DNA from: an uncultured Sphingobacteriales bacterium
GTDB taxonomy: Bacteria > Bacteroidota > Bacteroidia > Chitinophagales > Chitinophagaceae
Reading direction: 5' to 3'
Length of the DNA stretch: 17,461 bases
NCBI GenBank assembly: GCA_946887085.1
Contig: CAMPKG010000022.1
Location: 1 to 17,461, forward strand
Below, in pieces: positions 1 to 5,930 of this stretch (within the stretch, counting starts at the first letter, position 1; each line of letters opens with the position of its first letter). The translations under genes were made by a program, and so were the position numbers. The notes beneath the pieces are model-generated. The model was given only the letters and a program-made list of their open reading frames with translations, was not told where the DNA came from and made no database searches.

Positions 1-96
1 ACCATTTAAAAATTTCTACCACAAAACAAGCGCCCCGCAATAACCCCCCCCAAATTTTATTGAGTAACAATTTTTGAACTGGAGAATAAAAAAATT

Positions 97-318
97 ATGT
101 CACAGGCGTTTGTAAAAGAGGATGATGCACAATGGCTGCACGATATCGCCCCGACGATGAACGCGCTTGTCAATTACCTGACGCGCGAGAACAACGGTGT
201 GCGTGTGTATGAAAAGAAAACTTATCTCCATCCCAAACTGAATAAGGAGGCTCATGAAATGAGCAATGGCTTGTCATACTATATCGACGATAGCGGGAAG
301 TGGGCTATTGCATGGTGA
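97..318 (+). CDS. Small hypothetical protein, 73 aa
   Basis: Function not recognised. The 73-residue product is hydrophilic with no signal peptide or membrane segment, so it is probably cytoplasmic. It has a mixed acidic/basic composition and a C-terminal half ending in a Tyr-rich stretch (LSYYIDDSGKWAIAW) that looks like the last strand of a small folded domain. The start is supported by a GGAG at 81-84, 12 nt upstream of ATG 97, which is a better Shine-Dalgarno match than most genes here have. Codon use is like that of the neighbours. The next gene to the right on either strand is uncertain, so there is no operon context. I infer it is real from the RBS, composition and absence of a competing frame. 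Confidence 0.68.
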   Translation: MSQAFVKEDDAQWLHDIAPTMNALVNYLTRENNGVRVYEKKTYLHPKLNKEAHEMSNGLSYYIDDSGKWAIAW

Positions 319-583
319 CTATCAATATCCAATCCCAAACTGCACCCCACCATGTGCCGCAGGTTGCCAGGCGCTTTCTTTGTCCTTTCGGTAAAATGTC
401 ATGGCATTTCATAAAAACAATAAAAAGTTGTATATTTGCATATATTTTTAAGTCTTCAAAAGAAGACCCGATGCCATAAACGATGAATATCATAAAATAC
501 AACAAAACGCAACATGTGGCCAGATTAACGATCCATGTGAGGCCTGATCCGCTTGTGCCCAGGCTATATAAATCTAAAAGCAT
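305..583 (-). CDS. Doubtful small membrane protein ORF, 92 aa
   Basis: Open frame from ATG 583 to a stop that overlaps the end of the 97-318 gene on the other strand. The N-terminal half holds one convincing hydrophobic helix of about 24 residues (GLTWIVNLATCCVLLYFMIF and on), which could be a single-pass membrane protein. The C-terminal half (from about residue 55) is rich in Cys, Trp and Arg and looks like translated non-coding DNA. It also runs antisense over the orphan promoter at 431-438. No promoter box or RBS is evident upstream of 583. A longer version starting at 622 has no better support. I list it because the hydrophobic segment is regular, but it may well not be a gene. Confidence 0.22.
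   Translation of the reverse strand: MLLDLYSLGTSGSGLTWIVNLATCCVLLYFMIFIVYGIGSSFEDLKIYANIQLFIVFMKCHDILPKGQRKRLATCGTWWGAVWDWILIVTMQ
431..438 (+). promoter_or_regulatory. Orphan -7 promoter box TATATTTG
   Basis: A perfect match to the Bacteroidota -7 consensus TAnnTTTG. A TTTC at 407-410, 20 nt upstream, is a plausible weak -33 element. It points right into a region with no recognised gene. A 16-bp palindrome (GTCTTC-AAAA-GAAGAC, 452-467) would lie near the 5' end of the transcript. It may drive the micro-ORF/repeat region that follows or a small RNA. Confidence 0.4.
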
Positions 584-664
584 GAAAACTCTTTCAACAC
601 AGCAAAACGCAACAAAACACAATGAATCAAAGTGGAGTCAGGAGGTTTAAACAAAGTCCGAAAT

Positions 665-706
665 ATGAAAACTTCCATCGCAACTACAACAATCTATAAC
701 AAATTC
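665..706 (+). repeat. Direct repeat copy 1 (ATGAAAAC family)
   Basis: First clear copy of a ~41-bp repeat. It starts ATGAAAACTT and ends CTATAACAAATTC, and differs from copy 2 by several substitutions and a 1-nt length change in the middle. A more diverged relative starts at 582 (ATGAAAACTCTTTC). The length change shifts the reading frame relative to copies 2 and 3, so this copy is conserved as DNA, not as peptide. Confidence 0.6.
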
Positions 707-721
707 GAGCAGCGCGAAAAC

Positions 722-762
722 ATGAAAACTTTCATTCTTCGACAACAATCTATAACAAATTC
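722..762 (+). repeat. Direct repeat copy 2 (ATGAAAAC family)
   Basis: Second copy. With five upstream bases (AAAAC) it matches copy 3 at about 41 of 44 positions. Read from its ATG it encodes an 18-residue peptide beginning MKTFILRQQSITN. Confidence 0.65.
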
Positions 763-794
763 AGAGTACTCTGCTTAATGGTCGGTACCCCTTT

Positions 795-851
795 GGCGGC
801 AGGGTTTCCGATCACCCCTATTCCCTGACGGGGAAAGGCCGCGAGTGATCG
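795..851. repeat. Palindrome-rich structured element
   Basis: Between repeat copies 2 and 3. CGATCAC (809-815) is exactly complementary to GTGATCG (845-851). Inside lie CCC/GGGG (816-818 and 830-833), and GCGGC (796-800) can pair with GCCGC (838-842). It could fold into alternative hairpins on either strand. From memory, similar GC-rich blocks are dispersed between genes in Bacteroidota genomes; that recollection is not a database result. Confidence 0.4.
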
Positions 852-875
852 CTTTAAAATTATAAACCGTAAAAC

Positions 876-915
876 ATGAAAACTTTCATTCTTCAACAAC
901 AAAGTATAACAAATT
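876..915 (+). repeat. Direct repeat copy 3 (ATGAAAAC family)
   Basis: Third copy, 154 bp after copy 2. From its ATG it also encodes an 18-residue peptide, MKTFILQQQSITN then WKRQA, sharing the first 13 residues with the copy-2 peptide except for one change. It lies just before the fabD terminator, antisense to fabD transcription. Confidence 0.65.
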
Positions 916-943
916 GGAAGCGGCAGGCGTAAGCCAAAAACGA

Positions 944-986
944 AAAATGTTCCAATTTCAACGTAGTGCTGAAACTGGAACATTTT
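944..986 (-). terminator. fabD transcription terminator hairpin
   Basis: Inverted repeat of 17 + 17 nt with a 9-nt loop, starting 19 nt after the fabD stop. On the + strand there is one A-C mismatch. On the minus strand the same position is a G-U wobble, so only the minus-strand RNA pairs along all 17 positions. It is followed by TTTTCGTTTTTGG on the minus strand. The stem is A/T-rich at its base, so strength is uncertain. Confidence 0.7.
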
Positions 987-1005
987 GGAACATTTTTGAG
1001 AACGG

Positions 1006-1887
1006 CTAATTGATACCGGCTGTTTCTGCCTCTTTGTGTATCTTCTTTACTAACCCTTGCAGTACGGAACCCGGGCCTATCTCTGTAAAATGAGTGGCGC
1101 CGTTCTCAACCATTTTTTGCACGGTTTGTGTCCAGCGTACAGGTGCGGTCAATTGGTTGATGAGGTTTTGTTTGATGATGTTGGGATCGATATAAGGATG
1201 TGCGTCCACATTCTGGTAAACCGGGCATGTGGGATTATAAAAATGAGTGGAGGCTATGGCATCCTGCAGTTCTTCTTTAGCAGGCTCCATCAAGGGTGAA
1301 TGGAATGCGCCGCCAACTTGTAGTACAAGAGCCCGTTTGGCACCGGCTTCCTTCATGCGCACGCAGGCCTGGTTGATGCCTTCGATGCTGCCGCTGATAA
1401 CCAGCTGGCCGGGGCAGTTGTAGTTGGCGGGTACTACTACTTCGGTAGTGAACTCTTTGCATATCTCTTCCACTCTGGCATCGTCGAGACCGAGCACGGC
1501 GGCCATGGTCGAAGGATTGATCTCGCAGGCACGTTGCATAGCCGAAGCACGCTTGGCCACCAGCCTCAGGCCATCCTGGAAGGTGAGCACGCGATTAGCA
1601 ACCAGCGCAGAGAATTCGCCCAGCGAATGCCCGGCGACCATATCAGGTTTCAAACCCGGTGTGGTCTCAAAAAGAATAACTGAGTGCAGGAAGATGGCAG
1701 GCTGCGTTACTTTGGTCTGCTTCAGGTCAGCCTCTGTGCCTTCGAACATGACATCGGTAATGCGGAAGCCGAGTATCTCGTTGGCCTGTTCGAAATATTC
1801 GCGGGCCAGCGTGTTGTTGTCATACAGCGCTTTACCCATGCCCGGGAACTGGGCACCCTGGCCCGGGAAAACATATGCGTGTTTCAT
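1006..1887 (-). CDS. fabD: Malonyl-CoA:ACP transacylase FabD
   Basis: Transfers malonyl groups from CoA to acyl carrier protein, supplying the extender for type II fatty acid synthesis in the cytoplasm. The 293-residue protein has the family length. It carries GQGAQ at 9-13, the nucleophile elbow GHSLGE with Ser88, Arg113 (KRASAMQ), His196 (GAFHSPLM) and Gln245 (INQLTAPVRW), matching the Ser/Arg/His/Gln set known in E. coli FabD. The frame is open 17 codons further upstream (to 1938), but those residues are hydrophobic and precede the conserved MKHAYVFPGQG start, so ATG 1887 is chosen. It stands alone: no acpP, fabH or fabF is adjacent. It has its own terminator downstream. Confidence 0.95.
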   Translation of the reverse strand: MKHAYVFPGQGAQFPGMGKALYDNNTLAREYFEQANEILGFRITDVMFEGTEADLKQTKVTQPAIFLHSVILFETTPGLKPDMVAGHSLGEFSALVANRVLTFQDGLRLVAKRASAMQRACEINPSTMAAVLGLDDARVEEICKEFTTEVVVPANYNCPGQLVISGSIEGINQACVRMKEAGAKRALVLQVGGAFHSPLMEPAKEELQDAIASTHFYNPTCPVYQNVDAHPYIDPNIIKQNLINQLTAPVRWTQTVQKMVENGATHFTEIGPGSVLQGLVKKIHKEAETAGIN

Positions 1888-1904
1888 ACAGTAGTTTGTA
1901 GGGG

Positions 1905-1936
1905 CGAAAATAAAGGCAAAACAACCAATGAGCAAC
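1905..1936 (-). promoter_or_regulatory. Possible fabD promoter
   Basis: On the minus strand TATTTTCG (1905-1912) matches the Bacteroidota -7 box TAnnTTTG at 7 of 8 positions, 17 nt before ATG 1887. A GTTG at 1933-1936 lies 20 nt upstream as a weak -33 element. The position also shows that the longer ORF start at 1938 would lie upstream of the promoter. Confidence 0.33.
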
Positions 1937-2000
1937 AAAACGTTAAAGGAGGACTATAATGGTATAGATTTATTTCACAATGCCTTAGTTTTTAACAGGG

Positions 2001-2008
2001 TAATTTTG
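2001..2008 (+). promoter_or_regulatory. ytxJ -7 promoter box TAATTTTG
   Basis: Perfect TAnnTTTG match ending 5 nt before the ytxJ ATG at 2014. With the usual placement of this box, transcription would begin at or within a few bases of the start codon, giving a leaderless or near-leaderless mRNA. No convincing -33 TTTG is seen. Confidence 0.6.
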
Positions 2009-2013
2009 CAGCT

Positions 2014-2349
2014 ATGAGATGGGAAGACCTTACTACTGAAGAGCAACTGGAAGCTATAAAACAGGAAAGCGCTGAAAAACCTGTGGTCATATTTAAACAC
2101 AGCACCCGTTGTTCCATCAGTTCCATGGCCAAGATGAGGCTGGAACGCTCGGAACAACCAGGAGATATCAAATTCTATTATCTCGACCTGATACGCTACC
2201 GCAATGTGTCGAACAAGATTGCTGATATGTTCGAGGTATATCATGAATCACCCCAGGTGCTGCTGATAAAGAACGGTGAATGTGTGTATGATGAGAGCCA
2301 CAACGGCATCAGCATGGATGAAATAGCTGAGCAGGCAAAAGCCGCTTAG
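2014..2349 (+). CDS. ytxJ: YtxJ family monothiol redox protein
   Basis: A 111-residue thioredoxin-fold protein of the YtxJ family, proposed to be a monothiol, glutaredoxin/bacilliredoxin-like protein acting on bacillithiol-modified proteins in the cytoplasm. Seen here: the beta strand VVIFKHS followed by TRCSISSMAK with a single Cys33 at the redox position, then FYYLDLIRYRNVSNKIADMF and the cis-Pro-like SPQVLLIKNGE segment around residues 79-89. There is no second cysteine for a CXXC pair. ATG 2014 follows the promoter box directly. The gene converges with the MATE gene and the stop codons overlap by 4 bp. The molecular role is family knowledge; whether this organism makes bacillithiol cannot be told from the window. 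Confidence 0.88.
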   Translation: MRWEDLTTEEQLEAIKQESAEKPVVIFKHSTRCSISSMAKMRLERSEQPGDIKFYYLDLIRYRNVSNKIADMFEVYHESPQVLLIKNGECVYDESHNGISMDEIAEQAKAA

Positions 2350-3677
2350 ACTTTCTTGCCTTTCCACTTGCCGGTGCCTAGGTATATGGTACAGGCGATA
2401 AGCAGGGTGCTCCAGTACACAAACTCGGAACCCCATGCCCAGGCAAGGCCAAGGCGCAGGCGCTCGATGGCGATGTAGCAATAGACAAGGTATACGCCTA
2501 CGCAACATATCTCGATAAAGAGGTTGATTACGGTGTTACCTGTGCCTACTACGCCATTGAACACGACAGTAGATACGGCCATGATAAACCCGGCAACAAC
2601 TATTATCCGCAGGCTGGGCTTAGCCAATGCTACCAGCGAAAGGTCGTCGCGGTACATCTGCAGAAAGCTGTCCGAAAACAGGAGCAGGAGAACCGATACA
2701 CAGGCTACATAACATACACTCAGTGTCACTATTTTTTTTATCAACGGTATCACGCGGCTTTGTTTTCCCTGGCCTATGAGGTTGCTCACCATGCTATTAC
2801 AGGTGGCTGCAAATGCCCAGGTCCCGATGCTGACGATACCTACAACGCTTCGCAATATCTGGGAGGCAGCAAGCTCGCGCTCGCCGAGGTGTTCTACGAA
2901 GATGAAGAATATCTGCCAGCCGCCTATACTGAACAGGAACTGCACGATAAGCGGGGAAGCAACTTTCAGTGAACGCTTGGAAAGCTCACTGTCGAAACGC
3001 AGGTAGGACAATACAGGAAACCGAAGGTGTAAACGGTTGAAATAAAACAGGCATAACATCACTGCAAAGCCAAAGATCTCAGCTATCGCGGATGCCACTG
3101 CAGCACCATACAACCCCATTTCAGGAAAACCGAGATGTCCGTATATGAGCACATAATCAAGGAAGATATTTACAACCGTGGTAGCTATAGAATCGTAAAT
3201 GAGGTATTTGGATTTATGGATCGAAATGAAAAATGCATTGAATAACTGGGTAAGCATCAGGAAGGGCAAGCCCCATACTCTTATATATATGAACTCTATG
3301 CTTTTAAAGACGTGCTCATCGCTATGCAGGCTGAGTCCGAATATGAACGGCGCTGTCCATAGCGATAACATCATCAGGAATAGCGACAGCAAAGACGACA
3401 ACATCACGCCGTTGGTAAGGGTTCTGGCCATGCCTTCGTTATCACCCTCACCTGCCCTGCGGGCCATCTGCACCTGTATACCATTACTCAGGCCATACCC
3501 GATCATGGACAGGATTAGATAGAAGATGCCACTAATACCGTTGACACCCAGCTCTGTTTCCCCCAATCGGCCGAGGAAAGCAGTATTGGTCAGGAAGTTG
3601 ATCTGGGGTATCATCAGCGAGAGCGAGATAGGCGCTGCAAGCCTGAGAATGTCTTTATTGGATACCGATACCTTCAC
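2346..3677 (-). CDS. MATE family multidrug efflux transporter
   Basis: A 443-residue polytopic inner-membrane protein of the multidrug and toxic compound extrusion family, exchanging cations or organic compounds for Na+ or H+. Twelve hydrophobic segments can be traced, with the family's two-fold pattern: LAAPISLSLMIPQINFLTNT opens the first half and LKVASPLIVQFLFSIGGWQI the second. Length is typical. The start is GTG 3677; the next Met (residue 22) is inside the first membrane helix, so GTG is needed. A perfect -7 box (3695-3702) precedes it. The gene is divergent from the DUF3822 operon, with the two -7 boxes 3 bp apart, and convergent with ytxJ. Substrate cannot be predicted. Confidence 0.93.
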   Translation of the reverse strand: MKVSVSNKDILRLAAPISLSLMIPQINFLTNTAFLGRLGETELGVNGISGIFYLILSMIGYGLSNGIQVQMARRAGEGDNEGMARTLTNGVMLSSLLSLFLMMLSLWTAPFIFGLSLHSDEHVFKSIEFIYIRVWGLPFLMLTQLFNAFFISIHKSKYLIYDSIATTVVNIFLDYVLIYGHLGFPEMGLYGAAVASAIAEIFGFAVMLCLFYFNRLHLRFPVLSYLRFDSELSKRSLKVASPLIVQFLFSIGGWQIFFIFVEHLGERELAASQILRSVVGIVSIGTWAFAATCNSMVSNLIGQGKQSRVIPLIKKIVTLSVCYVACVSVLLLLFSDSFLQMYRDDLSLVALAKPSLRIIVVAGFIMAVSTVVFNGVVGTGNTVINLFIEICCVGVYLVYCYIAIERLRLGLAWAWGSEFVYWSTLLIACTIYLGTGKWKGKKV

Positions 3678-3694
3678 GTTCTGAAAAAGTGTCG

Positions 3695-3702
3695 CAAAAT
3701 TA
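3695..3702 (-). promoter_or_regulatory. MATE gene -7 promoter box
   Basis: Minus-strand TAATTTTG followed by C, a perfect TAnnTTTG match, 17 nt upstream of the GTG start at 3677. No clear -33 element. It lies 3 bp from the oppositely oriented box at 3706-3713. Confidence 0.55.
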
Positions 3703-3705
3703 TTC

Positions 3706-3713
3706 TATAATTG
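3706..3713 (+). promoter_or_regulatory. DUF3822 operon -7 promoter box
   Basis: TATAATTG, 7 of 8 to TAnnTTTG, ending 9 nt before ATG 3723. A possible TTG start at 3711 falls inside this box, which argues for ATG 3723 as the true start. Confidence 0.45.
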
Positions 3714-3722
3714 CGTGTTTCT

Positions 3723-4547
3723 ATGCCGGATATTACCAATAGTGCAATAGATAAGCAAGTTTATGCGGTAAACACCAAGGGCAACCTGCTTGCCAAAGTG
3801 GAAAAGGTATTTGTATGCCTGACTGCGAAAAGCTTGCAAGTAGCAGGTTTCGACGACAATGGTAAAGTTTTGACCATACGTTGCTATCAGTCGGATGGCT
3901 CTGCAGATTTCTTTGAACGGCAATTCGGCAATGAACCGTTATTACTCTATGGAGGGAAGGTGAGCCATGTTTTTCTCCCCTCGCCAAAAAACCTGCTGGT
4001 ACCAAAGTCGCTGTATAAGGACGATGTATCGAGGCAATGGTTTCACGATATGCAGTACGCTGGCAGGGACGAATGGGTCTATGACCAATCTTTGAGCGGT
4101 GATAAAGCAGAATATTTGTTTGCTGTGTCTTCCAGCGATAAGGAGCTGATCCAACGATATTTCGCGAAAGCGAAGATCGTGCCGTTTGCAGCACACCAGT
4201 TCAGCAAGAATTACAAAACCCCACAAATATTACAATGCAGCTTTACCTCTATCGAGGCCTATCTGACATTGTACGTTAACAAGAATTTGCATTGGCATAA
4301 AGTAATCTCATTCGATAATATCGAGGACGTGGCTTATGAGATCCATTTGCTTTGTCACCAGATGAACATCCCGGCTGAGCAGCTTGCCCTGGTATGTGCT
4401 GCTGAGAACAACACACTGACTGGCGTGATCCACAGACTCTACGAATACTTTCCTAACCTGACGATAGGCACCGGACATGTAGAAGCTGAAGAAGCACGGT
4501 GGAAAGCGCCTGTTTATTTATTCCAACAATTGTATTCATGCGTATAG
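3723..4547 (+). CDS. DUF3822 family protein
   Basis: A 274-residue protein that I recognise as a DUF3822-type protein of Bacteroidota: N-terminal strands (KVEKVFVCLTAKSLQVAGFD), a central YLFAVSSSDKELIQRYF segment, then HQFSKNYKTPQILQCSFTSI and a C-terminal domain with repeated strand-helix units ending APVYLFQQLY. No signal peptide or membrane helix is seen, so it is probably cytoplasmic. The alternating strands around residues 110-250 recall an actin/ASKHA-like fold, which is only an impression. It is first in a tight operon: its last 10 bp overlap the start of rsmD, which is followed by coaD after 2 nt. The conserved neighbourhood suggests a link to rRNA modification or to coaD, but the function is not known to me. 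Confidence 0.82.
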   Translation: MPDITNSAIDKQVYAVNTKGNLLAKVEKVFVCLTAKSLQVAGFDDNGKVLTIRCYQSDGSADFFERQFGNEPLLLYGGKVSHVFLPSPKNLLVPKSLYKDDVSRQWFHDMQYAGRDEWVYDQSLSGDKAEYLFAVSSSDKELIQRYFAKAKIVPFAAHQFSKNYKTPQILQCSFTSIEAYLTLYVNKNLHWHKVISFDNIEDVAYEIHLLCHQMNIPAEQLALVCAAENNTLTGVIHRLYEYFPNLTIGTGHVEAEEARWKAPVYLFQQLYSCV

Positions 4548-5083
4548 TAGGCGGTGAATTCAGCGGACGAAGGTTCAGCCCGCCGACGAGCACGCCGGCG
4601 AGACCTACAACTGAAGTGGCCAAAGAAGGCTTGTTCAATACGCTCGGGAATATGCTGGATTTCGAAGGCATCAAGACCTGCGACTTGTTTGGCGGTACGG
4701 GCAGCATTAGCTACGAGCTGGCATCACGCGGTGCGGAAGACTTGATACTTATAGAGCGCGATCAGGGAAACATCACCTTCATCAAGAAAACATCCCAGGT
4801 ACTGGGCATTGCGGATAAGCTCAAGATCATCAAGGGCGACGTGTTCAAATTCATGAAACAGAACACCGAGCAGTACGACTTCATCTTTGCGGGACCACCT
4901 TATGCTTTGCAGAACATCGACGAGATACCCATCTTATTGTTCGAAAAGAATATGTTGAAGCGGGGCGGTATATTTGTACTGGAGCATACACCGAGGAACG
5001 ATTACCAGAACCATCCTAACTTTGCCAGGATAAAGAACTACGGCACTACGATATTCAGCTTTTTCACACAACCAAACGAGTAG
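4538..5083 (+). CDS. rsmD: 16S rRNA (guanine-966-N2)-methyltransferase RsmD
   Basis: SAM-dependent methyltransferase that modifies G966 of 16S rRNA during 30S assembly. The 181-residue protein has the RsmD opening MRIVGGEFSGRRF, RPTTEVAKEGLFNTL at 22-36, the SAM motif CDLFGGTGSISYE at 48-60 and acidic IERD at 72-75. The catalytic motif, normally DPPY or NPPY, reads GPPY at 119-122 (codon GGA at 4892-4894), an unusual change at a residue that usually contacts the target amino group. ATG 4538 is chosen because conserved sequence starts there; a GTG at 4499 would add 13 unconserved residues inside the upstream gene. It overlaps DUF3822 by 10 bp and precedes coaD by 2 nt, so the three are surely co-transcribed. 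Confidence 0.92.
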   Translation: MRIVGGEFSGRRFSPPTSTPARPTTEVAKEGLFNTLGNMLDFEGIKTCDLFGGTGSISYELASRGAEDLILIERDQGNITFIKKTSQVLGIADKLKIIKGDVFKFMKQNTEQYDFIFAGPPYALQNIDEIPILLFEKNMLKRGGIFVLEHTPRNDYQNHPNFARIKNYGTTIFSFFTQPNE

Positions 5084-5085
5084 CG

Positions 5086-5544
5086 ATGCAGCGTATTTGT
5101 TTATTCCCCGGTACATTCGACCCAATTACCAAGGGACACGTGGACGTAATAGAGCGTGCGGTATCATTATTTGATAAACTGATCATCGGCATCGGCATTA
5201 ATTCGTCCAAGCAGCCAATGTTCAGTATTGAGCAGCGTTGCAACTGGATGCGGGAAATATTCAAAAACGAACCCCGTATCGAAGTCGCCGGCTACGAAGG
5301 CTTAACCATCGACTATTGTAAAAAGATCAACGCGCATTATATTCTACGAGGCATACGCTATATAAGCGACTTCGAATACGAGAAAGCGATCGCAGACATG
5401 AACCGCATGCTGGCGCCTGATATCGAAACACTGTTCCTTACCTGCTCTCCGGAATACTCAACCATCTCGTCAACATTGGTGCGAGACGTTATCCGCAACA
5501 ATGGGAACGTGAGTCTCTTCGTACCTAAAGAGGTGAAGTTCTAG
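5086..5544 (+). CDS. coaD: Phosphopantetheine adenylyltransferase CoaD
   Basis: Penultimate step of coenzyme A synthesis: transfers AMP from ATP to 4'-phosphopantetheine to form dephospho-CoA in the cytoplasm. The 152-residue protein has the family length and the nucleotidyltransferase signature GTFDPITKGH at 9-18 (the T/HxGH motif), the LRGIR segment at 87-91 and ISSTLVRD at 127-134, which corresponds to the ISS(S/T)xVR(E/D) ATP-binding motif. The start lies 2 nt after the rsmD stop, and the rsmD-coaD pair is a widespread gene order. Its stop shares a palindromic CTAG with the stop of the convergent YkvA-like gene. Confidence 0.96.
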   Translation: MQRICLFPGTFDPITKGHVDVIERAVSLFDKLIIGIGINSSKQPMFSIEQRCNWMREIFKNEPRIEVAGYEGLTIDYCKKINAHYILRGIRYISDFEYEKAIADMNRMLAPDIETLFLTCSPEYSTISSTLVRDVIRNNGNVSLFVPKEVKF

Positions 5545-5855
5545 AAACCTCTACGCTCCATAGCCTTGAAGCGGTTAAAGCGCATGGTCTCCGTCTTCAG
5601 TCGTTTTACGACCATATAGATCACAAAGCCATCGTCTGCCCAGCCGAAGAACGGGATGAGGTCCGTGATTATGTCAAACGGGAACAGCACATACAATACA
5701 CCCAGTACCACAGCCATATTGGAAAGCATCGACATGCGATATTGTCCGTTAAAAACTGCCTTGAGCATCTGGGTCAGCGTTTTGCGGTTGTTGAAGAGGT
5801 CAACCACATGTCGCATATTTCTTACCTGTCGCACGGGAGTAGATCTTGCCATCAT
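5541..5855 (-). CDS. YkvA family (DUF1232) small membrane protein
   Basis: A 104-residue protein with the DUF1232 core: a hydrophobic helix running into the conserved YVLFPFDIITDLIPFFGWAD and then DGFVIYMVVKRLK, around residues 55-88. The family is of unknown function and is usually membrane-associated. The frame can be read from a TTG at 5873, but this lies within the -7 promoter box (5871-5878), so ATG 5855 (or the adjacent ATG 5852) is the likely start. The gene is convergent with coaD with a 4-bp overlap of stop codons and follows the YeiH-like gene on the same strand after 75 bp, with its own promoter. Confidence 0.85.
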   Translation of the reverse strand: MMARSTPVRQVRNMRHVVDLFNNRKTLTQMLKAVFNGQYRMSMLSNMAVVLGVLYVLFPFDIITDLIPFFGWADDGFVIYMVVKRLKTETMRFNRFKAMERRGF

Positions 5856-5870
5856 TCGAAATATTTGGTA

Positions 5871-5878
5871 CAAAATTA
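5871..5878 (-). promoter_or_regulatory. YkvA-like gene -7 promoter box
   Basis: Minus-strand TAATTTTG, a perfect TAnnTTTG match, 15 nt before ATG 5855. No clear -33 element. Confidence 0.55.
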
Positions 5879-5930
5879 CAGCCGTTATTGTTGAGGCTAT
5901 GTTAATGAATACACCCGAAAAGTTAATATC

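Larger units (their letters stand above)
319..1005. other. Gene-poor interval with repeats and palindromes
   Basis: This 687-bp gap between the 73-aa gene and fabD has no gene I can name. It holds an orphan + promoter (431-438), a 16-bp palindrome (452-467), three to four related direct repeats (581-915), a palindrome-rich block (795-851) and the fabD terminator hairpin (944-986). On the + strand several very short frames start inside the repeats: 483-650 (55 aa), 665-778 (37 aa), 722-778 and 876-932 (18 aa each). Confidence 0.6.

Noticed and set aside
483..650. Plus-strand 55-aa frame after the orphan promoter
   Set aside because: Composition looks random (many K, H, Q, T), with no RBS. Kept only as context for the repeat finding.
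701..706. Resemblance of the repeat end TATAACAAATT to the start of integron attC sites
   Set aside because: No matching GTTRRRY partner or attC stem is found after any copy, and there is no integrase or cassette gene.
581..915. CRISPR array
   Set aside because: The repeats are unevenly spaced, diverge in length and start with ATG; there are no regular spacers and no cas genes.
750..983. Minus-strand 77-aa frame downstream of fabD
   Set aside because: It spans the fabD terminator and the palindromic block, has no promoter or RBS, and its residues reflect the repeats; it is not a gene.
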